Assembly: GCA_041394725.1 (NCBI GenBank)
Contig: JAWKHR010000029.1
Span: 1-64,000 of the forward strand
Direction: 5' to 3'
DNA: 64,000 bases
Origin: JAWKHR01 sp041394725
Lineage (GTDB): Bacteria; Acidobacteriota; Vicinamibacteria; Vicinamibacterales; SCN-69-37
Shown here piece after piece: positions 56,990 through 64,000 of the stretch; within the stretch, counting starts at the first letter, position 1, and every line of letters starts with the position of its first letter. A program made the translations under genes and the position numbers. The notes beneath the pieces were generated by a model. The model was given only the letters and a program-made list of their open reading frames with translations, did no database searches and had not been told where the DNA came from.

Positions 56990-57562
56990 ATGTCTCGAGG
57001 CCTCCTGGCGATGGCCGCCACCCTGGTCCTGGCCGGCACGTCGCTCGCCGCTCACATCGTCGTCCCGGCCGAGTTCCGGGAGATCGTCAACGAGTCGGCG
57101 CTCATCGCGCGTGGCGTGGTGACCGACGTCCGCGCCGTGGCCGTGCCCGGCCGCGGCATCGACACGATTGCGACCGTGGCGGTCGAATCGCTCGTCAAGG
57201 GCGACGAGGTCCGGTTCGTGTCGGTCCGGCTGCCGGGCGGGCAGATCGGCAGCACGCGATTCGTGATGCTCGGCGCGCCCACGCTCCGGGTCGGGGAACG
57301 CGCGGTCTTCCTGCTCAAACGCGATCCCGAGAATTTCTGGCGACCGGTGGGCCTCTCCATGGGGATCTTCCGCGTGCGCATCGACCCGCGCACCGGCCGC
57401 GGACTGGTCGATCCGCCGGTGGTGCCGAACCGGACCGCGTCGGCCACCGGCCCGGTCGTGCGGGGGGACACGAGACGCCAGACGATGGCCGTCGACGAGT
57501 TCGAGGGCCTCGTGCGGACGATGACGCTCGGGCGCGCGATGCGGCGGGGAGGGCGGCAGTGA
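56990..57562 (+). CDS. Secreted protein of unknown function with TIMP/netrin-like layout
   Basis: 190 residues from ATG 56990. Signal peptide with cleavage near SLA-AH or LAA-H, so the mature protein starts at or next to His22. The order NESALIARGVVTDVRA, TIATVAVESLVKG, VRFVSVRLPGG, LRVGERAVFLLKR follows the strand pattern of netrin/TIMP OB-fold domains, though without their cysteines. I recognise it as a common acidobacterial companion of matrixin genes, with no assigned function. It overlaps the matrixin gene (GTGA). The inhibitor idea is inference from layout and context. Confidence 0.6.
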   Translation: MSRGLLAMAATLVLAGTSLAAHIVVPAEFREIVNESALIARGVVTDVRAVAVPGRGIDTIATVAVESLVKGDEVRFVSVRLPGGQIGSTRFVMLGAPTLRVGERAVFLLKRDPENFWRPVGLSMGIFRVRIDPRTGRGLVDPPVVPNRTASATGPVVRGDTRRQTMAVDEFEGLVRTMTLGRAMRRGGRQ

Positions 57563-58557
57563 CGCGCGGCCTTCGCCTGGTCATGGCCGCCGCGCTCGTG
57601 GCGGTGGCCGCGCCCGTGGCCCACGCGTACCTCAAGCTGGGCACCGAGGTCGGGAGCCGCGTCGTCGGCGTGCGATGGGATCGGTTCCCCGTGCGCTACT
57701 TCCTGACGAACCGCGCGGTGGACGGCGTCTCGCAGGAGCAGCTGCGGACCGCGGTCCAGGCGGCGTTCGACGAGTGGGCCTCGGTGCGGACGGCGAACGT
57801 CACGGCCCAGTTCGTGGGCTTCACCGACGCGGAGCCGTTCGACGACGACGGCGCGTCGGTCATCGGCTTCCAGTCCCGGCCCGAGATGGACCGCACGCTC
57901 GGGGCGACGACGTTCACGATCGACACGACCACCGGGGCCATCCTCGACTCGGACATCTTCTTCAATGCGAGCTTCGCGTGGTCGGTGGCGGCGAGCGGGC
58001 AGGCGTCGCGGTTCGATCTCGAGTCCATCGCGACGCACGAGATCGGCCATCTCTTCGGCCTGGGCCATTCGGCGCTGGGCGAGACCGAGCTGATCGACAC
58101 GGACCGGCGGCGGGTGACCGCGAAGCGCGCCGTGATGTTCCCGATCGCGTATCCGGCGGGGAACATCGAGGACCGGTCGCTGAAGCCGGACGATCGCGCG
58201 GGCCTGACCGACATCTACGGCAGCGCCGCGGACCGGAGCTACGGCTCGCTCAGCGGGCGCGTAACGCTGGACGGCGCGGGCCTGTTCGGCGCGCACGTGA
58301 CCGCGTTCAACACGTCCACCGGTGAGCTGGTCAGCGGGTTCTCGCTGAACGACGCGGGCACGTTCGTCATCACGGGGCTCGCCCCCGGACTCTACGTCGT
58401 GCGCGCCGAACCGCTGGACGACGCCGACATCGACAGCTTCTTCGACGAGGACACGACGGTGAACATCGACTTCCGCCCGGCCTACGCGCCGCAACTGGTC
58501 GCGGTGCCGGCCGGGGGCGCCGCGGGCTCGTTCGAGATCAAGGTGCGGGCCAAGTGA
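57559..58557 (+). CDS. Secreted matrixin-family zinc metalloprotease
   Basis: 332 residues from GTG 57559. A signal peptide ends near VAHAYLK. The catalytic domain has the full metzincin motif HEIGHLFGLGH (about residues 158-168) and a Met-turn in RAVMFPIAYP. FTIDTTTGAILDSDIFFN upstream matches the matrixin beta sheet. The C-terminal ~95 residues (GSLSGRVTLDGAGLFGAHVTA) form a carboxypeptidase-regulatory-like beta-sandwich. No autoinhibitory Cys-switch propeptide is visible, so activity must be controlled otherwise. Overlaps both neighbours by 4 bp. Confidence 0.93.
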   Translation: MTRGLRLVMAAALVAVAAPVAHAYLKLGTEVGSRVVGVRWDRFPVRYFLTNRAVDGVSQEQLRTAVQAAFDEWASVRTANVTAQFVGFTDAEPFDDDGASVIGFQSRPEMDRTLGATTFTIDTTTGAILDSDIFFNASFAWSVAASGQASRFDLESIATHEIGHLFGLGHSALGETELIDTDRRRVTAKRAVMFPIAYPAGNIEDRSLKPDDRAGLTDIYGSAADRSYGSLSGRVTLDGAGLFGAHVTAFNTSTGELVSGFSLNDAGTFVITGLAPGLYVVRAEPLDDADIDSFFDEDTTVNIDFRPAYAPQLVAVPAGGAAGSFEIKVRAK

Positions 58558-59255
58558 CGGCGTCGCGCCGGACCGGCCTCCGTCCCTTGATCGCCGCGCT
58601 CGGGCTCGTGCCGGCCCTCGCCGCGCCGGCATCCGCGCAGGCCGGGCGCGGCGCCGCGGCCGGCGGGCCGCCGGTCGAGATCGCCGCCGGCGGCGTCCTC
58701 GTCGGCCCCACCTCGTTCGGCACCGCCTCGGCCGACCTGCTGCGGCCCGACGGCGGCACGACCAGCCTGTTCAAGACCGACAATCGCCTGGGTCCGGGCC
58801 TGGGCCTCGAGGTGACGCTCGGGTTCGGCCTCACGCCGCGGCTGTTCGCCGAGGCGAGCGGCGCGTGGATCAAGGCCGACTTCGAGACCCGCGTGACGTC
58901 CGACCTCGAGGGCGCCGACGACGCGACACTGACCGCGCCGGGCAACCGGTTCGTCGTCGAGGGCGCGGCCCTCTGGCGCCTCGCGACCGTGGGCGGCGGC
59001 GACCTCTTCGCCCGCGGCGGCGCCGGCTGGATGCGCGATCTGGCGGGCGAGGGCTCGTTGATCAAGGATGGGACGACGGGCAGCGTCGGCGTGGCCTGGC
59101 GCCGCTGGTGGCACGAGCGGCCCGGCCCGCGGACCCGGCGGATCGGCCTGCGGCTCGACGGCCGCATCGCCATCCGCAGCGCCGGATTGACCCTGGGTGA
59201 GCAGAAGACCCGCATCGCCCCATACGCGTTCGGCGGCGTCGTGTTCGGCTTCTGA
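58554..59255 (+). CDS. Outer-membrane beta-barrel protein of the matrixin cassette
   Basis: 233 residues from GTG 58554, overlapping the matrixin stop. A signal peptide ends near ASAQA. The mature part alternates as beta strands (GLGLEVTLGFGLTPRLFAEASG, WRRWWHERPGPR, IGLRLDGRIAIRS) and ends YAFGGVVFGF with a terminal Phe, as for outer-membrane barrels of 8-10 strands. Its coupling to a secreted protease suggests a surface receptor, anchor or export role, which is inference. Confidence 0.72.
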   Translation: MTASRRTGLRPLIAALGLVPALAAPASAQAGRGAAAGGPPVEIAAGGVLVGPTSFGTASADLLRPDGGTTSLFKTDNRLGPGLGLEVTLGFGLTPRLFAEASGAWIKADFETRVTSDLEGADDATLTAPGNRFVVEGAALWRLATVGGGDLFARGGAGWMRDLAGEGSLIKDGTTGSVGVAWRRWWHERPGPRTRRIGLRLDGRIAIRSAGLTLGEQKTRIAPYAFGGVVFGF

Positions 59256-59311
59256 GCCGGCCCGTCGCCGCGACCGAGCACGGTGAACGACCAACCCGCA
59301 GGACCTTCGTG

Positions 59312-61990
<2,679 letters not shown>

Positions 61991-61994
61991 GGGC

Positions 61995-63035
61995 GTGCCC
62001 CTCACGTCGGCCGCGATCAAGGCGCGGGCCCGGGAGGTCGGCTTCGACCTGGTGGGCATCGCGCGGGCCGCGCGCCATCCCCGGCTCGCGCGCCTGGCCT
62101 CGTGGATCGACGAGGGCCGGGCGGGCGAGATGTCCTGGCTCGCCGCCTCGCTCGACGAGCGGCTCGATCCCACGGTGGCGCTGCCCGGTGCGCGGTCGGT
62201 CGTGAGCCTCGGCCTCCTGTACAACACCGCCGAGCCGTACTCGAGTGCGGTCGAGGCCGCGGACCGCACGGCCATCTCGCGCTACGCGTGGGGGCGCGAC
62301 TACCACGACCTGATCCGCGAACGGCTGACGCCGCTCGTGCGGTGGATGGCGGAGACGGCCGGACCCGGGCTGGAGGCCTGGTCCTCCGTGGATACGGGGC
62401 CCGTGCAGGAGCGGGTATTCGCGGAGCAGGCGGGGCTCGGCTGGATCGGCAAGAACACGTGCCTCATCAACCCGGAGATCGGCTCGTGGGTGTTCCTGGC
62501 CGAGATCGTCACGAGCGCCGATCTCGAGCCTGACGCGCCCGGCGTCGACCAGTGCGGCGCGTGCACGCGGTGCCTCGAGGCCTGCCCGACCGGCGCGATC
62601 GTCGAGCCGTACACCGTGGACGCGACGCGCTGCCTCTCGTACCTCACGATCGAGCGCAAGAGCGAGCCCGGGCCCGAGTGGCACGAGGCCATCGGCCGGC
62701 ACGTGTTCGGCTGCGACGTTTGCCAGGACGTCTGTCCCTGGAACCGGCGGGCTCCCGTCAGCGGCGCTCCCGACTTCGCGCCGCGCGAGGGCCTCGCGTA
62801 TCCGCGCCTGATCGATCTCTGCCGGCTCACCGACGACGCGTGGCGCGCCCTGATGCGTGACAGCGCGCTGCGGCGTGCGGGCCTGCGTCGCCTTCGCCGT
62901 TCGCTGGCCTGCGCCGTCGCGGCCCTCGAGCCACGGGACCAGCGCGTGGCAGCCGTCGAGGCCCTGGCCGCGCACCCGTCGGCGGCCGACCCGGCGATCG
63001 CGCGGCTGCTCGACGACGCCCGCCGACGGACCTGA
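61995..63035 (+). CDS. queG: Epoxyqueuosine reductase
   Basis: 346 residues from GTG 61995, 4 bp after acnA. GFDLVGIARAARHPRL, the cobalamin-binding region (YAWGRDYHDLIRERL, SVDTGPVQERVFAEQAGLGW), IGKNTCLINPEIGSW, two [4Fe-4S] sets (CGACTRCLEACPTGA; CDVCQDVCPWNRR) and a short HEAT-like C-terminus. It performs the last step of queuosine synthesis in tRNA. Queuosine genes elsewhere in the pathway are not in the window. Confidence 0.96.
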   Translation: MPLTSAAIKARAREVGFDLVGIARAARHPRLARLASWIDEGRAGEMSWLAASLDERLDPTVALPGARSVVSLGLLYNTAEPYSSAVEAADRTAISRYAWGRDYHDLIRERLTPLVRWMAETAGPGLEAWSSVDTGPVQERVFAEQAGLGWIGKNTCLINPEIGSWVFLAEIVTSADLEPDAPGVDQCGACTRCLEACPTGAIVEPYTVDATRCLSYLTIERKSEPGPEWHEAIGRHVFGCDVCQDVCPWNRRAPVSGAPDFAPREGLAYPRLIDLCRLTDDAWRALMRDSALRRAGLRRLRRSLACAVAALEPRDQRVAAVEALAAHPSAADPAIARLLDDARRRT

Positions 63036-63045
63036 CGCCCGGGGC

Positions 63046-63051
63046 TACAAT
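63046..63051 (+). promoter_or_regulatory. -10 box of the amidase gene
   Basis: TACAAT with an expected start near 63058. The ~20-nt leader carries a strong GGAGGAGG ribosome site at 63066-63073, unlike the leaderless genes in this window. Confidence 0.5.
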
Positions 63052-63077
63052 GCGGCCTCACACCCGGAGGAGGTCGC

Positions 63078-64000
63078 ATGTCCACGCGCCGGCGGTTCCT
63101 GTCGAGCTTCTCGACGTTCGGTCTCTCGGCCACGCTCCTGCCGGGCATCCTCTGGGCCCGCGTGCAGGACGCCGGGGGGGCGCGCGTCACCCCCGCCATG
63201 CTGCGTGAGGCTGCCCGGCTGGCCGGGCTCGAGCTCTCCGACGAAGAGCAGCAGGGCATGATCGGCACGCTCAATCGGATTCTCGACCGGGTGATCGAGC
63301 TGCACCGCGCGCCGGCCGACAACGGCGCGCCGTCGCCCCTCGTGTTCAACCCGCGGGTGGCCGGCGAGGCCGTCGACGTCCCGCGGCGGCCGTTCCAGCC
63401 GACCGCGGCGCCGCGCCAGGCCCGGCCCGCGGCCGCGGACGACCTGCTGTTCCTGCCCGTCACCCACCTGGCGGACCTCGTGCGCCGACGAGAGGTGTCG
63501 GCCGTCGAACTCGCCGAGCTGGCGCTCGCCCGGATGGCGCGCCACAACCCGGTGCTCAACTGCGTCGTCACGCCGACGCCGGAACGGGCGCTCGCGCGGG
63601 CGCGGGAGCTGGACCGCGAGCTGGCGGCCGGGATCTACCGCGGCCTGCTGCACGGCCTGCCGTACGGCGTGAAGGACATCGTCGCGGCGCGCGGGTATCG
63701 CACGACGTGGGGCGCGGCGCCGTTCGAGCAGCGCGTGATCGACCTCGACGCGGCGGTCGTCGAGCGGCTGACGGAGGCCGGCGCGGTGCTCGTCGCGAAG
63801 CTGACGTCGGGCGAGCTCGCCTTCGGGGACCAGTGGTACGGCGGCCGCACCAACAACCCCTGGAACCCCGAGGAGGGGTCCAGCGGGTCGTCCGCCGGAT
63901 CGGGTGCGGCGACGGCGGCCGGGCTGGTCGCGTTCGCCATCGGCACCGACACCGGCGGGTCGATTCTCTCGCCCGCGGTGCGCTGCGGCGTCGTCGGGCT
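63078..64000 (+). CDS. Tat-exported amidase-signature enzyme (C-terminus cut by window end)
   Basis: 307 residues visible from ATG 63078. A twin-arginine signal (TRRRFLSSFSTFGLSA) predicts export of a folded enzyme. Residues about 37-100 resemble a GatC-like helical segment (LREAARLAGLELSDEEQQGM, then LDRVIELHRAPADN). The amidase domain starts about 115: Lys in LPYGVKDIVAARG, cis-Ser in EGSSGSSAGSGAATAAG, and nucleophile Ser in IGTDTGGSI. It lacks the tRNA-amidotransferase features of gatA, so it probably hydrolyses small amides or peptide amides in the periplasm. Confidence 0.92.
   Translation, partial: MSTRRRFLSSFSTFGLSATLLPGILWARVQDAGGARVTPAMLREAARLAGLELSDEEQQGMIGTLNRILDRVIELHRAPADNGAPSPLVFNPRVAGEAVDVPRRPFQPTAAPRQARPAAADDLLFLPVTHLADLVRRREVSAVELAELALARMARHNPVLNCVVTPTPERALARARELDRELAAGIYRGLLHGLPYGVKDIVAARGYRTTWGAAPFEQRVIDLDAAVVERLTEAGAVLVAKLTSGELAFGDQWYGGRTNNPWNPEEGSSGSSAGSGAATAAGLVAFAIGTDTGGSILSPAVRCGVVG

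Noticed and set aside
56029..57558. An upstream extension of the matrixin frame through lpxB
   Set aside because: It overlaps the motif-complete lpxB gene and has no family signature; GTG 57559 gives a proper signal peptide.

Overview
The window is about 70% G+C and gene-dense, with many ATGA/GTGA start-stop overlaps and many GTG or TTG starts. Two VWFA-like secreted proteins of the type typical of Acidobacteriota, an ECF sigma factor of the kinase-linked acidobacterial/planctomycete type, LPS genes (lpxD, lpxB) and several beta-barrel proteins point to a diderm acidobacterium, most likely of the Vicinamibacteria type. That placement is inference from gene content only. No integrase, transposase, phage, restriction or toxin-antitoxin gene was recognised, so this looks like core chromosome with some lineage-specific secreted modules.

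Region 1 (1-11186): a partial CDP-alcohol phosphatidyltransferase; a secreted unknown; a leftward operon of secreted trypsin-like protease, ECF sigma factor and membrane Ser/Thr kinase, all coupled by 4-bp overlaps; an AraC regulator divergent from a complete RND efflux operon (adaptor, pump, outer-membrane channel). Region 2 (11199-16340): a long G/C-rich inverted repeat, two VWFA-like proteins, a PHP-domain metallohydrolase, a REP-like element and the tmRNA gene. Region 3 (16415-25147): a GAF-like protein, a soluble lytic transglycosylase, an aminotransferase, a membrane-protein gene broken by about ten frameshifts, and an intact membrane glycosyltransferase-like protein. Region 4 (25149-30146): an outer-membrane protein divergent from a heterodimeric ABC exporter, then a 3D-domain protein.

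Region 5 (30261-39984), all leftward: S41-like protein, tRNA-Val(GAC), thrS-infC-rpmI-rplT-pheS-pheT, zapB-zapA, 6S RNA and thiL. It combines translation factors, division-ring accessories and the 6S regulator of RNA polymerase. infC starts at an ATC codon, and PheT lacks its tRNA-binding domain. Region 6 (40075-47129): ruvX-mltG converge on a leftward Hsp20-ymdB-xseA-xseB-ispA-tlyA-nadK cluster. Region 7 (47365-50221): a second Hsp20 with a strong promoter and terminator, a small membrane protein, and gatC-gatA without gatB. Region 8 (50277-64000), all rightward: an S1/P1-type nuclease, a K+/H+ exchange-related protein, lpxD, an active/inactive M16 peptidase pair, lpxB, a cassette of secreted unknown + matrixin metalloprotease + beta-barrel, acnA, queG and a Tat-exported amidase cut by the window end.

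Three observations matter most. (1) The secreted unknown at 56990-57562 has a TIMP/netrin-like sequence layout and overlaps a matrixin gene, suggesting a bacterial inhibitor-protease pair. (2) The ECF sigma factor has lost the usual acidic motif in region 2.2, which reads QATE here, and overlaps a kinase gene; this fits control by sigma-factor phosphorylation. (3) Several operon-leading genes carry a -10 box exactly six bases before the start codon, implying leaderless transcripts.
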